Both the position numbers and the translations under genes were made by a program. Positions 31,376 to 40,322 of a DNA stretch of 64,000 nt are shown piece by piece. The notes beneath the pieces are model-generated. The model searched no databases and was not told where the DNA came from. It saw only the letters and a list, made by a program, of their open reading frames with translations. The stretch is taken from contig NZ_OY762999.1 in the NCBI RefSeq assembly GCF_963666665.1, forward strand, positions 1,245,501 through 1,309,500, given 5' to 3'. The stretch comes from Maridesulfovibrio sp. GTDB lineage: Bacteria; Desulfobacterota; Desulfovibrionia; Desulfovibrionales; Desulfovibrionaceae. Within the stretch, counting starts at the first letter, position 1. Each line of letters begins with the position of its first letter.

Positions 31376-31855
31376 ATGGAAGAAGGTAAGAAAATTGCGC
31401 TTGACGCTGAATTGATTCAGCTGGTTACCTTCAGTATCGGTGAAGAAGAATTCGGTGTCGATATTCTCAAGGTTCAAGAGATTATCAGAACCATGGAAAT
31501 TACCAAGGTTCCCAGAGCGCCACAATTCGTTGAGGGTGTAATTAACCTTCGCGGTAAAGTTATTCCCATTATCGATCTTAGAAGCAAGTTCGGTTTGCAG
31601 TTCCGCGAACACGATCAGCATACCAGAATTATTGTTATTGAAATCAACGATATGATTGTAGGTTTTGTTGTTGACTCCGTTTCCGAAGTCCTGAGAATTC
31701 CCGCATCCACCGTTGAACCGCCGCCGCCTGTTGTTTCCGGTCTTGAATCCGAATACATCAGCGGGGTAGGTAAGCTTGAAGACAGGCTTCTTATCCTGCT
31801 TGACCTGAACAGACTCCTGTCCAACGAAGAACAGGAACAGCTTGCTCAGGTATAG
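31376..31855 (+). CDS. cheW: Chemotaxis coupling protein CheW
   Basis: A 159-residue CheW, which links methyl-accepting receptors to the CheA kinase at the polar arrays. Strings typical of the two SH3-like halves are VTFSIGEEEFGVDILKVQEI, VPRAPQFVEGVINLRGKVIPIIDLR and IVVDSVSEVL-like VGFVVDSVSEVLRIP. AGGGGGA before the ATG is a strong ribosome site. It stands alone between ugd and mfd, with its own terminator. An upstream TATAAT (31237-31242) without a clear -35 is the best promoter hint. Confidence 0.94.
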   Translation: MEEGKKIALDAELIQLVTFSIGEEEFGVDILKVQEIIRTMEITKVPRAPQFVEGVINLRGKVIPIIDLRSKFGLQFREHDQHTRIIVIEINDMIVGFVVDSVSEVLRIPASTVEPPPPVVSGLESEYISGVGKLEDRLLILLDLNRLLSNEEQEQLAQV

Positions 31856-31964
31856 CTGCTGTTAAAATATTAGTGCAGAATTTTGCATTACGACAGTTCT
31901 TTATTTGAATTGTAATTAATAATTGTTTTAGAACTGGACAGAAGTCGCATTTCTCTGCAAAAAA

Positions 31965-32001
31965 AAGTCGTTCTCTGCTTGAGCAGGGGACGACTTTAAT
32001 T
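31965..32001 (+). terminator. Rho-independent terminator of cheW
   Basis: A 14-bp stem (AAGTCGTTCTCTGC / GCAGGGGACGACTT, two G-U pairs) with a TTGA loop (31965-31996), followed by TTAATTTTG. Just upstream GAAGTCGCATTTCTCTGC (31941-31958) is a near copy of the left arm and could compete for pairing. Confidence 0.85.
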
Positions 32002-32023
32002 TTGATAAATTTCTGGAGTCAGT

Positions 32024-35000
32024 TTGTCCTTACCAGCTCAGCTCTCCGCTTTCGCTTCCGGAAGTGGTGATAACTTACGTGTTTTTAAAAGCGGCCACGG
32101 AACGCAAGCCTTTACAGCTCACAACCTGCATTCAAGGGGAGAGTCGGTTGTTCTTGTTGCTCCGGGAGCTCGCGAATATTCGGAACTTAAGGCCTTGCTA
32201 ACTCTGTTCAGCCGTAACGAGCTTGAACAGAAGGGTAAAGTAATTCCTTCATGGGAACGGGATTGGGTCTTTCTGCCACCGTATCTGAGCAAGAATCCGG
32301 CTGCTTCAGATTGGGCTGAGCGTTGGGCTGCACTGCATGCACTTACTCGAGGAGGAAGGCAGTCCGTTTTAATGACTGCTGACAACCTGCTGCCCAAATG
32401 GCCTTCTCCGGATATTCTGGAGAACAATTATATTGTTCTTGCGAAGGGTGAAGAAATGGACCCTGAGCTGCTCATGGAACAGGCGGTTACATGGGGCTAT
32501 ACAAGGACTAAACTTGTTTCCGGGTATGGCGAGATGTCCATGCGCGGGGATATTCTTGATATTTATGCTCCGGGATATGATTTACCGGTACGTCTTGAAT
32601 TTTTCGGTGACATTCTGGAAGAAATACGTGTTTTTGACCCGTCATCGCAAAGATCAAAGGCTGATCTGGACGAAGTAACCCTGCTTCCGGTCGCTCCGGC
32701 AATGCTGACCGGTAATCATATAGATGAAGCTGAAAAACTTTGGACCCAGCTGAAAAAGACCGGAGAGATTTCATCGGAAGGTTATACTCGCTTGCTCGAA
32801 AAAGCGGAAAACGCCGACGGCATGATCTGGCCCGGACTTTTTTATCCTGAAGCAGTCGACCTTAAAGCTTTCTTCCCGCAAAAATCCGTATACGTGCTTT
32901 CCTCTGCATCCAACCTGCGGTCCAAGCTACAGGATCAGGAATATAGCTGGAAAACTTTTTTGTTGGATAAATCAGCGCATAATGGCTGTAAGTGGCCCAT
33001 GCATGTTATCTGCTGGAATGATGAAAGGGCCCGCGGAAATTGGCGCGATGAACGCCAGATAGTTTTTGAAGATCTGGTTATCGGCCGAGAAAAAGACGGT
33101 ATTGATCTTTCGGAGCGGGGCATATCCGCATTCACAGATATTTTTTGGAAGCCGGAGCAGGTCAAGCGCCCTTGGGCTGCGCTGGTAGCGGCATTAAAAG
33201 AGTGGAAAAAAGAGCGTTTTCAAACAGTACTCAGTTTCCGTACCGAACGTTCCCGCAAAAAATTTCTTTCCCTCATCGAACCGGAACAACTTACCATTGC
33301 AACAGAATATTCCCCTCTGAACAAAGGTATTTATGCTCTTGTTTCTCCTTTGAAACATGGGATGGAGCTGGAATGGAACCAGACGGTAATCCTCGGCGAA
33401 GATGTAATTCAGCCGCAGGCCGCAACAGGTACCCGCAGCCGCGATAAAGCTTTTGAGGGCATGACCAGCTATGAGGATCTATTGCTTGAAGATCTGCTGG
33501 TACATCGCGATTACGGTCTTTCACGGTTCGGCGGGCTGCATCATATGAATGTTGGTGATGTGGCTAACGATTATCTGTTGTTGTTCTTTGATTCCGAGGA
33601 CAAACTGTATGTCCCGGTAGACCGGTTGAATCTTGTTCAGAAATACAAGGGACCGGAAGGATCGTGCCCTGTTCTTGATAAACTTGGTGGAGCTCGCTGG
33701 GCTAAAACCCGCGAAAAAGCCCGCAAGGCTATCGAAAAGATCGCCGGAGAACTGGTCGAGATGTACGCCTACCGCAAGATTGCCAAGGGGTATGCATACG
33801 GTCCTCTGGATGAGATGTATTGGGAATTTGAATCCACTTTCGGATTCGAGGAAACCCCGGATCAGGAAAAAGCCATTCAGGATGTATTTCGTGACATGGA
33901 AAGCCCTGAACCCATGGACCGCCTCGTTTGCGGAGATGTGGGCTTTGGTAAGACCGAGGTTGCTTTGCGTGCTGCTTTCAGAGCTGTATTGGACGGTAAG
34001 CAGGTTGTTTTGCTTTGCCCCACAACAGTTCTTGCAGAACAGCATTACCAGACCTTTGTTCAGCGCATGGAAGGATTTCCGGTCACTGTGGGTATGCTCA
34101 GTCGGTTTGTGCCCAAGTCCCGTCAGAAGCGCGTTCTGGAGCAGATGGCAGCAGGGGAACTAGATATCCTTATCGGGACTCATCGTGTTCTTTCCAAGGA
34201 TGTTGAAGCACCGAACCTCGGTTTGCTTATTCTTGATGAAGAACAGCGTTTCGGTGTGCGCCATAAGGAAAGAGTCAAAGAAATGCGCAAGAATATTGAT
34301 GCGCTGACCCTGACCGCAACACCAATCCCCCGTACTTTGCAGCTTTCTCTTTCCGGCGTACGCAGTCTGAGTACTATTGAAACCCCTCCGGTGGACCGCA
34401 AGCCGGTTGAGACCGCGCTAATTGAACGTGATGAAGCTATGCTTGCATCCGTTGTCGCCCGTGAACTTGAACGCGGCGGACAGGTCTTCTGGGTTCATAA
34501 CCGTGTTCAGGGCCTCGAACGGGTTATCGAGTTTGTTAAGAAGCTTGCCCCGGATGCTAAAATCGGTATGGCTCACGGGCAAATGACCGAAAAGAATCTG
34601 GAAGAGACTATCCATAAATTTTGGCATAAAGAACTGGATATCCTTGTTGCAACAGCAATTATTGAATCCGGACTTGATTTTCCCAATGCCAACACTTTGA
34701 TTGTTGATCAGGCGCAGATGTTCGGTCTTGGCCAGCTCTACCAGCTTCGCGGCAGGGTAGGACGCAGTACCCGTCAGGCTTATGCATATTTTGCGGTTTC
34801 GTCGTTGGATTCCCTTTCTGAGAAAGCCAAGCGGAGAATGCAGATTATCCTGCAGCTCGATTACCTTGGCGCCGGATTCAAAGTTGCCATGGAAGACCTG
34901 CGTTTACGCGGAGCAGGTAATATTCTGGGTGAGGTTCAATCCGGACAGATGGCCAAGGTCGGCCTTGATCTATTCCTTGAAATGCTTGACGAAGAAGTGC

Positions 35001-35473
35001 GCAGGATTAAAGGCGATGATTCCGCACAGGTCAGTGATCCTGAAATGAATTTTGTGTTCAAGGCACATCTTCCGGAAGATTTTGTTCCCGATGCACGTGA
35101 GCGTTTACGCTATTACCGTGCTCTTTCCTCTGCGGACAGTGAAGCCGGAATAGAAGAGCTTGCTGCTGAGATCAAAGACCGCTTCGGACATTTTCCGGAA
35201 GAGGTTGAAAATTTTATTTCCGTGCTTTACCTCAAACGTACCCTTGCTCGTTTAGGTGTTGTCCGGGCAGATCTTTTCCCGACAAGGGTTATCCTGACAT
35301 GGGCTGAGAATAATAATCCTGTTGATCCGGCTAAATTGATTGCCTGGATTGGAGAGCAGGGAGATAAGGCAAAACTTAAGCCCCCGGCAGCTCTTGAAGT
35401 TCGTCTTGACCAAAATGTTTCCATATCAAAAGGTCTTGATTCTATTTGCAAAAAACTTGAACCGTTACTTTAA
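32024..35473 (+). CDS. mfd: Transcription-repair coupling factor Mfd
   Basis: An 1149-residue ATP-dependent translocase that removes RNA polymerase stalled at DNA lesions and recruits UvrA. The N-terminal third is UvrB-like without helicase activity. The RNA polymerase-interacting domain lies around 480-570 (EDLLVHRDYGLSRFGGL). The RecG-like motor has Walker A GDVGFGKTEVA near residue 637, DEEQ (LILDEEQRFGV) near 738 and QLRGRVGRS. The TRCF C-terminal domain closes the protein. The start is TTG 32024 with GGAG 5 bases upstream and no earlier alternative. With uvrC in the same window, two excision-repair genes are present but unlinked. It begins the plus-strand run to glyS. Confidence 0.96.
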   Translation: MSLPAQLSAFASGSGDNLRVFKSGHGTQAFTAHNLHSRGESVVLVAPGAREYSELKALLTLFSRNELEQKGKVIPSWERDWVFLPPYLSKNPAASDWAERWAALHALTRGGRQSVLMTADNLLPKWPSPDILENNYIVLAKGEEMDPELLMEQAVTWGYTRTKLVSGYGEMSMRGDILDIYAPGYDLPVRLEFFGDILEEIRVFDPSSQRSKADLDEVTLLPVAPAMLTGNHIDEAEKLWTQLKKTGEISSEGYTRLLEKAENADGMIWPGLFYPEAVDLKAFFPQKSVYVLSSASNLRSKLQDQEYSWKTFLLDKSAHNGCKWPMHVICWNDERARGNWRDERQIVFEDLVIGREKDGIDLSERGISAFTDIFWKPEQVKRPWAALVAALKEWKKERFQTVLSFRTERSRKKFLSLIEPEQLTIATEYSPLNKGIYALVSPLKHGMELEWNQTVILGEDVIQPQAATGTRSRDKAFEGMTSYEDLLLEDLLVHRDYGLSRFGGLHHMNVGDVANDYLLLFFDSEDKLYVPVDRLNLVQKYKGPEGSCPVLDKLGGARWAKTREKARKAIEKIAGELVEMYAYRKIAKGYAYGPLDEMYWEFESTFGFEETPDQEKAIQDVFRDMESPEPMDRLVCGDVGFGKTEVALRAAFRAVLDGKQVVLLCPTTVLAEQHYQTFVQRMEGFPVTVGMLSRFVPKSRQKRVLEQMAAGELDILIGTHRVLSKDVEAPNLGLLILDEEQRFGVRHKERVKEMRKNIDALTLTATPIPRTLQLSLSGVRSLSTIETPPVDRKPVETALIERDEAMLASVVARELERGGQVFWVHNRVQGLERVIEFVKKLAPDAKIGMAHGQMTEKNLEETIHKFWHKELDILVATAIIESGLDFPNANTLIVDQAQMFGLGQLYQLRGRVGRSTRQAYAYFAVSSLDSLSEKAKRRMQIILQLDYLGAGFKVAMEDLRLRGAGNILGEVQSGQMAKVGLDLFLEMLDEEVRRIKGDDSAQVSDPEMNFVFKAHLPEDFVPDARERLRYYRALSSADSEAGIEELAAEIKDRFGHFPEEVENFISVLYLKRTLARLGVVRADLFPTRVILTWAENNNPVDPAKLIAWIGEQGDKAKLKPPAALEVRLDQNVSISKGLDSICKKLEPLL

Positions 35474-35506
35474 CTATGCCGTCGTAAGGTTTATTTGGAA
35501 GCTGAT

Positions 35507-36466
35507 ATGAAAAAAATGTTGATCGGTGTTTTGCTGGCATGTTCCTTGTTTGGTTGTCAGAACAAAAGTGAAGATCCGGGCGTTATCGCAAGGGTAAACG
35601 GTAATCCCATTTACCTGAGCCAGTTGGAATATAAATATGACCTTACCCATGAAGGTGTTGGTGGCTTCGTCCCTTCTGTTGAGCAGGTCAGGGCTGAATA
35701 CGGGCAGATTCTTGGGGATTTGATTGTACAGGAACTTGTTGCCCAAGAGCTTGAACAGCGGGAAATTCCAGTCTCTGATAAGGAATTGAAGGAAGCGGAA
35801 GACGAAGTCCGCTCTGATTACCCGGAGGATTCTTTTGAGCAGATCCTTATTGAGGAATACATCGATATTAATGCATGGCGTTCACAGCTGAAGTACCAGC
35901 TGGCTATGGATAAATTTTTTCATGACATACTGCGTCCTGAGATCAAAATTGATTATAAGGAAGCTGAAAAATATTATCGCACTCACCTCTCCGATTTTTA
36001 CATGCCTGCCGGATATAAATTTGTAATGGTTAAAGGTATGGGTAAGGATCTCGTTCTCAAGGGAGTGGAACTATACCGCGAAGGACTTACTCCGGCTGCG
36101 ATTTCCGCAAAACTACGCAAAGTATCGGTTCGTGAAATTTGGATCAGGAATGGACAGATTCCAGCGGATTGGAAAACCTTTGTCGAAGACCTCGAGCCGG
36201 GGAAGGCTACTCCGGTAATTACTCAGAAAAAAGAAGTATTTTGCTTAATTCTCAAAGAGAAAAAGGAAGCTACGCTGCTGACTCCTCTTCAGGCCTATCC
36301 AATGGTTGAAAAAGTTCTTTTGGAAAGAAAGCTTAATGAAAAATTTGAAGGCTGGCTGAAAGAAAAAATGGCGACTTCAAAAATTAAAATCAGTAAGGAA
36401 CTGATGCCTGAGGTTAAGGAAATTGAGCACGATGCTGCTTCTGAAAAAACGCCACAGGCTGAATAG
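35507..36466 (+). CDS. SurA/PpiC-like lipoprotein chaperone
   Basis: About 319 residues from ATG 35507. A TTG 12 bases earlier is possible but unneeded. The signal peptide ends in lipobox LFGC (Cys17). The mature part begins PGVIARVNGNPIYLSQLEY, the typical SurA-N start, with long helices (residues 30-150). The segment where the parvulin domain should be (about 165-260) is divergent and lacks the usual GGDLG stretch, so prolyl isomerase activity is doubtful. It is probably a periplasmic, membrane-attached chaperone for outer membrane proteins. It is followed at once by a second SurA-like gene that does keep the parvulin motif. Confidence 0.82.
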   Translation: MKKMLIGVLLACSLFGCQNKSEDPGVIARVNGNPIYLSQLEYKYDLTHEGVGGFVPSVEQVRAEYGQILGDLIVQELVAQELEQREIPVSDKELKEAEDEVRSDYPEDSFEQILIEEYIDINAWRSQLKYQLAMDKFFHDILRPEIKIDYKEAEKYYRTHLSDFYMPAGYKFVMVKGMGKDLVLKGVELYREGLTPAAISAKLRKVSVREIWIRNGQIPADWKTFVEDLEPGKATPVITQKKEVFCLILKEKKEATLLTPLQAYPMVEKVLLERKLNEKFEGWLKEKMATSKIKISKELMPEVKEIEHDAASEKTPQAE

Positions 36467-36596
36467 TTGCATAGTTTAGTGAAAGAGTTTAGTTAGTCAT
36501 AGGAATTAACGAAGTTGCGACCGTTTTCCGATGGTCGTGATAAATTTGAAGATAAAACCGGACCGGAGTCCGGTATCCATATTCAGGAGAATCGAA

Positions 36597-37535
36597 TTGA
36601 AACGCATTATTGCCGGTTTTCTGGCCAGCATGATTATAGGGTCCGCATCATTTGCTACTGCCGAAGAAAAAGTTGTTGATGGAATCGTTGCCGTGGTGAA
36701 CGGTGAAGTTGTGACCATGTATGAGCTGAACAGAAAAATGGCTCCTATCATGAAACAGTTCGATGGAAAGACCCTTTCAGCTGTTGAAATGGAGCAGCTG
36801 AGCAAAGTCCGTCAACAGATTCTTGATCGCTGCATTAATGAAATAATCATCGATCAGGAAAGCAAGAGACTTAAGGTCGATGTGTCTGCTCAGGATATTG
36901 ATAATGAAGTCAAGGCAATTAAAGAAAAAAGCAACCTGAATGACGAAGAATTTGAACGTCAGCTTGAGCTCCAGAAGACAAACCTTGATGCATTCAAAGA
37001 AAAGATAGGGAAGGATATTCGCAAACATCGTCTCCTTTCCTACAAAGTTAAAAGCAAAGTTGTTGTTACCGATGATGAAATTAAGGCGGCTTGGAACAGC
37101 ACCCGCACTGATCAGGGTGAAGTTGCCAAAAGCGTACATCTTAAATTGATTCTTTTTCCCGAAAACGTATCTGCCGATCAGGTGCGTGAGCAGATTCTTG
37201 CGGGAGAAACAACTTTTGAAGAAGCTGCGGATAAGTACACTACCGGTCCCGGAGCCGGTAGTGGAGGTGATCTCGGTGTTCTTGAATGGGGCGACCTTGC
37301 CCAGACTTGGCATGAAGCCCTTTCTGGCTTGAAACCCGGAGACATAAGTAATCCTTTTGATGTTCAGAGTTTCAAGGCATTGCTTAAGCTTGATTCATAT
37401 GCCAATACCGAAACAGCTTCTTTCGAAGACAGCAAGCAGGAAATTTATCAACGGCTTTATCGTCATAAACAGGACGAATTATTTGCCGATTTTATTAAAA
37501 AGCTCAGGGAGAAAGCTGTCATTGAGCTTAAATAA
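36597..37535 (+). CDS. surA: Periplasmic peptidyl-prolyl isomerase SurA-like
   Basis: About 312 residues from TTG 36597, chosen because AGGAG lies 7 bases upstream and the product then begins with a perfect signal peptide (MKRIIAGFLASMIIGSASFATA). The longer frame from 36531 would bury it. The SurA N-domain (VDGIVAVVNGEVVTMYELN onward) is followed by one parvulin domain (about 175-285) with KSVHLKLILFP and GSGGDLGVLEWGDL. It should fold outer membrane proteins in the periplasm, such as the porin encoded earlier. E. coli SurA has two parvulin domains, so this is a shorter form. CCGGAC-CGGA-GTCCGG makes a small hairpin in the gap before it. Confidence 0.88.
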   Translation: MKRIIAGFLASMIIGSASFATAEEKVVDGIVAVVNGEVVTMYELNRKMAPIMKQFDGKTLSAVEMEQLSKVRQQILDRCINEIIIDQESKRLKVDVSAQDIDNEVKAIKEKSNLNDEEFERQLELQKTNLDAFKEKIGKDIRKHRLLSYKVKSKVVVTDDEIKAAWNSTRTDQGEVAKSVHLKLILFPENVSADQVREQILAGETTFEEAADKYTTGPGAGSGGDLGVLEWGDLAQTWHEALSGLKPGDISNPFDVQSFKALLKLDSYANTETASFEDSKQEIYQRLYRHKQDELFADFIKKLREKAVIELK

Positions 37536-37561
37536 ACGGGGAGAACTGTAGCGGATCTTGG

Positions 37562-37610
37562 CTGTCTTTTAGACAGTTTTTAACGACAGTTTCAAATTGG
37601 TTTTTGAAAC
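37562..37610 (+). promoter_or_regulatory. Two hairpins between surA and rodZ, possible attenuator
   Basis: CTGTCT-TTT-AGACAG (37562-37576) followed by TTTTT resembles a weak terminator. GTTTCAAA (37589-37596) and TTTGAAAC (37603-37610) make a second 8-bp hairpin just before the rodZ ribosome site. Together they could reduce transcription from surA into rodZ. Confidence 0.45.
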
Positions 37611-37640
37611 ATTACTGCCAGACTGCATTGAGAGGGTCGT

Positions 37641-38525
37641 ATGGATTTGAAAGAGCTTGGTTCCCGGTTAAAAGACGAAAGAAAACGCCAAGGGCTGACT
37701 ATGGAACAGATTATGGAGATTACCAAAGTCAGCCGTGTGAATATTAATGCTATTGAGAGCGGGGATCGAAAAGAATTTCCCCATGAAGTCTATGCCAAGG
37801 GGTTTATTAAAACTTATGCTAAGGCGCTTGGACTTGACGCAGATGAAATCGGTGATGAATTTTCACGAATCATGGGGTCCGGCACTACTGGGGCAGTAGA
37901 TGAAGTTGTAGAACCTGTTCAGTCTGACTATTCTACAAATACAAAAAAGAGCCCTGTTGGAACCATTTTTCTGGTTTTGATTCTGGCTGGGATTGTCGGT
38001 GGCTTGGTTTATTACCTGCATGACAATTCTTTTTTCAGTGCCCAGAAAGAAGCGCAGATAGAAATGGTTGCGGAAGAGGCTGTTCAGGAAAAGCCTGCTG
38101 CAACTACGTCACAAGCGGAAGCTCCTGCTATTGAAGATAAAAAAGCTGACGTTGCTGAATCTGTTCCCACAGAAGTTGAGCAATCTGGTGCAACTGAAGC
38201 TCCGGTTGAAACTAAAGTAGAAGAAGTTGCAAAACCCGTTGAGCAGCCTGTGGCAGAGAAAAAAGTTGTTGCAGAACCTGTAGTCAACACTGTGGCAATT
38301 ACAGCAAAACCCGGTGAAGCCTGCTGGCTTGAAGCTGTGGTTGACGGTAACGTTAAAGAATATGTACTTCAGGAAGGTGAAACACTCTCCCTTCCTTATG
38401 AGGACAATCTTAAGCTCAAGCTCGGCAATGGTGGCGGGGTTGATATTGTTTCCAACGGTAAGCCTTATTCATTTGATGCACCGAAGGGTCAGGTCAAAAA
38501 ACTTGAATTTTCTGCTGCTCAGTAG
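37641..38525 (+). CDS. rodZ: RodZ-type cytoskeletal helix-turn-helix membrane protein
   Basis: A 294-residue protein with the RodZ layout: a cytoplasmic helix-turn-helix domain (residues about 4-78, LGSRLKDERKRQGLTMEQI, IESGDRKEFPHEVYAKGF), one transmembrane segment (about 104-126), a long Ala/Glu/Val/Pro-rich periplasmic linker (about 135-225) and a C-terminal DUF4115 beta domain (AKPGEACWLEAVVDG onward). RodZ ties MreB filaments to the elongasome in rod-shaped cells. The linker is repetitive (VEEVAKPVEQPVAEKK type) and may vary in length between strains. It lies between surA and recO, with 16 bp to recO. Confidence 0.9.
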   Translation: MDLKELGSRLKDERKRQGLTMEQIMEITKVSRVNINAIESGDRKEFPHEVYAKGFIKTYAKALGLDADEIGDEFSRIMGSGTTGAVDEVVEPVQSDYSTNTKKSPVGTIFLVLILAGIVGGLVYYLHDNSFFSAQKEAQIEMVAEEAVQEKPAATTSQAEAPAIEDKKADVAESVPTEVEQSGATEAPVETKVEEVAKPVEQPVAEKKVVAEPVVNTVAITAKPGEACWLEAVVDGNVKEYVLQEGETLSLPYEDNLKLKLGNGGGVDIVSNGKPYSFDAPKGQVKKLEFSAAQ

Positions 38526-38541
38526 CTGCTGCAATTAGTAG

Positions 38542-39282
38542 ATGGAACTTACTGAAAAAGTAGTAATACTTAAAACAGGTAAATTTAAGGAAAACGATCT
38601 TTGGGTTCGTTTTTTGTCTGCTACAAGGGGAGTGCAGAACGCATTTGCCTTCGGGGGAAGCAGGAGTCGCAGACGGTTCGGTGGATGTCTTGAGCCTTTT
38701 TCGCAGGTACTTTTTAAAACCGGTACGAATAAAACCGGGACTTATCAGGTCCTGCAGGAGGGGAGTCTTGTAAAAGGATATCCCGGAATTCGTTCGGATT
38801 TCCGCAAGATGGGACTGGCTGCCAATTGTTTCAAATTTATTGAATCAGCAGTATTGGAGCGTGATGGCAACCGGGCTGTCTTTGATTTGCTGACCGAAAC
38901 ATTGGATGTAATTGAAGAGGCGGAGCCGGATGACTTCTTTCCGCTTTTCTTTAGGGCCAAGGTCGCATTTGAACAAGGGTACAATCCTGACTTTACAATT
39001 TGCGCGCAATGCGGCAAACCTTTGTTTAGTTCCCGTCCTGTGGTCTTCAATATAGAAAAGGGCCAGCTTAACTGCTTGGATTGTAATGATGGCAGGCAGG
39101 GCGAGACAATCAGTGCCGGGACAGCGAGAACTCTCGCATGGATTCAGGATACAGGACCGGCCAGTTGGATAAACCTGCAGCTTCCTGCAGATATCCGTCA
39201 GGAATGCTTTTCGGTGATGGACCGCTTCATGGCCTACCATATGGGCGTGGTCTGGGAAGGCAACGGTTACCGGAAGATATAA
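38542..39282 (+). CDS. recO: DNA repair protein RecO
   Basis: A 246-residue RecO, a mediator that loads RecA onto SSB-coated single strands together with RecR and anneals ssDNA. The N-terminal OB fold (KVVILKTGKFKENDLWVRFLS), a central helical part, and the zinc finger with CAQCGK and CLDC (about residues 154-185) are present. It is a member of the plus-strand run; rodZ lies 16 bp upstream and glyQ starts 150 bp downstream. Confidence 0.92.
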   Translation: MELTEKVVILKTGKFKENDLWVRFLSATRGVQNAFAFGGSRSRRRFGGCLEPFSQVLFKTGTNKTGTYQVLQEGSLVKGYPGIRSDFRKMGLAANCFKFIESAVLERDGNRAVFDLLTETLDVIEEAEPDDFFPLFFRAKVAFEQGYNPDFTICAQCGKPLFSSRPVVFNIEKGQLNCLDCNDGRQGETISAGTARTLAWIQDTGPASWINLQLPADIRQECFSVMDRFMAYHMGVVWEGNGYRKI

Positions 39283-39433
39283 TTTTCCTGCCCTCAAGGG
39301 CAGTCTGTTCAGGATGGATTGCATCTGTCCTGTGTTTTTATTGTTTGTAAACCGGACATTTCTTCGGCTCTATACCAAGCATCTCGAAGAAATGAATCAA
39401 TACAAATGTTGTTTGTTAGATGAGAGGAATTTG

Positions 39434-40306
39434 ATGAATTTTCAAGATGTTATACTCAAACTTCAGGACTTTTGGTCTGATTACGGATGTTGCATTGTCC
39501 AGCCTCTTGATATTGAGGTCGGTGCGGGCACATTCAACCCTTCAACTTTTTTCCGCGTAATCGGACCTGAGCCGTGGAAGACCGCATATGTTGAGCCTTC
39601 CCGCCGTCCTACTGACGGTCGCTATGGTGAAAACCCCAACAGGCTGCAGCATTACTTCCAGTTTCAGGTAATCCTGAAACCTTCTCCTGATAATGTTCAG
39701 GATCTTTATCTTAAGAGTCTTGAAGTTCTCGGCATTGACGCTAAAGAGCATGACATCCGTTTTGTCGAGGATGACTGGGAATCTCCCACACTCGGCGCAT
39801 GGGGCCTTGGCTGGGAAGTCTGGCTTAATGGTATGGAAGTTACCCAGTTCACTTACTTCCAGCAGGTTGGCGGTATTGATCTCAAACCTGTATCCGTAGA
39901 GCTCACATACGGACTTGAGCGTATCTGCATGTACCTGCAGGGCGTTGAGTCTGTTTACGATCTCAAATGGAATGACAAGGTTACTTACGGTCAGATTTTT
40001 CACCAGAACGAAGTGGAGCAGTCAAAGTACAACTTTGAACTCAGCGATGCCAATATGCTGCTGGATCTCTTCGATAAATTTGAAGCTGAAAGTAAGAAGC
40101 TCTGCGAAGAAGGATTGCCCCGTCCGGCATACGAATATTGCCTGAAGTGTTCTCACACTTTCAACATGCTTGATGCCCGTGGAGCAATCTCCATTACTGA
40201 AAGGGCAACTTACATCGGCAGAGTTCGTAATCTCGCTTCAGCAGCTGCAAAACTGTATGCAGAAGAGCGCGAGAACCTGAATTACCCCATGCTTGAAAAC
40301 GATTAA
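39434..40306 (+). CDS. glyQ: Glycyl-tRNA synthetase alpha chain
   Basis: A 290-residue catalytic subunit of the bacterial alpha2-beta2 GlyRS. The N-terminus MNFQDVILKLQDFWSDYGC begins at ATG 39434 with AGAGG upstream; an open frame extends further but is not family-like. Class II motifs are visible: AYVEPSRRPTDGRYGENPNR, the motif 2 region FQFQVILKPSP and VSVELTYGLERICMYLQ. The beta chain follows 16 bp later. Confidence 0.96.
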   Translation: MNFQDVILKLQDFWSDYGCCIVQPLDIEVGAGTFNPSTFFRVIGPEPWKTAYVEPSRRPTDGRYGENPNRLQHYFQFQVILKPSPDNVQDLYLKSLEVLGIDAKEHDIRFVEDDWESPTLGAWGLGWEVWLNGMEVTQFTYFQQVGGIDLKPVSVELTYGLERICMYLQGVESVYDLKWNDKVTYGQIFHQNEVEQSKYNFELSDANMLLDLFDKFEAESKKLCEEGLPRPAYEYCLKCSHTFNMLDARGAISITERATYIGRVRNLASAAAKLYAEERENLNYPMLEND

Positions 40307-40322
40307 AAAAACGGAAGCTAAG

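Noticed and set aside
38085..38290. Ala/Glu/Val-rich repeat in rodZ as a possible tandem repeat or recombination site
   Set aside because: It is the normal low-complexity periplasmic linker of RodZ and shows no exact DNA repeats.
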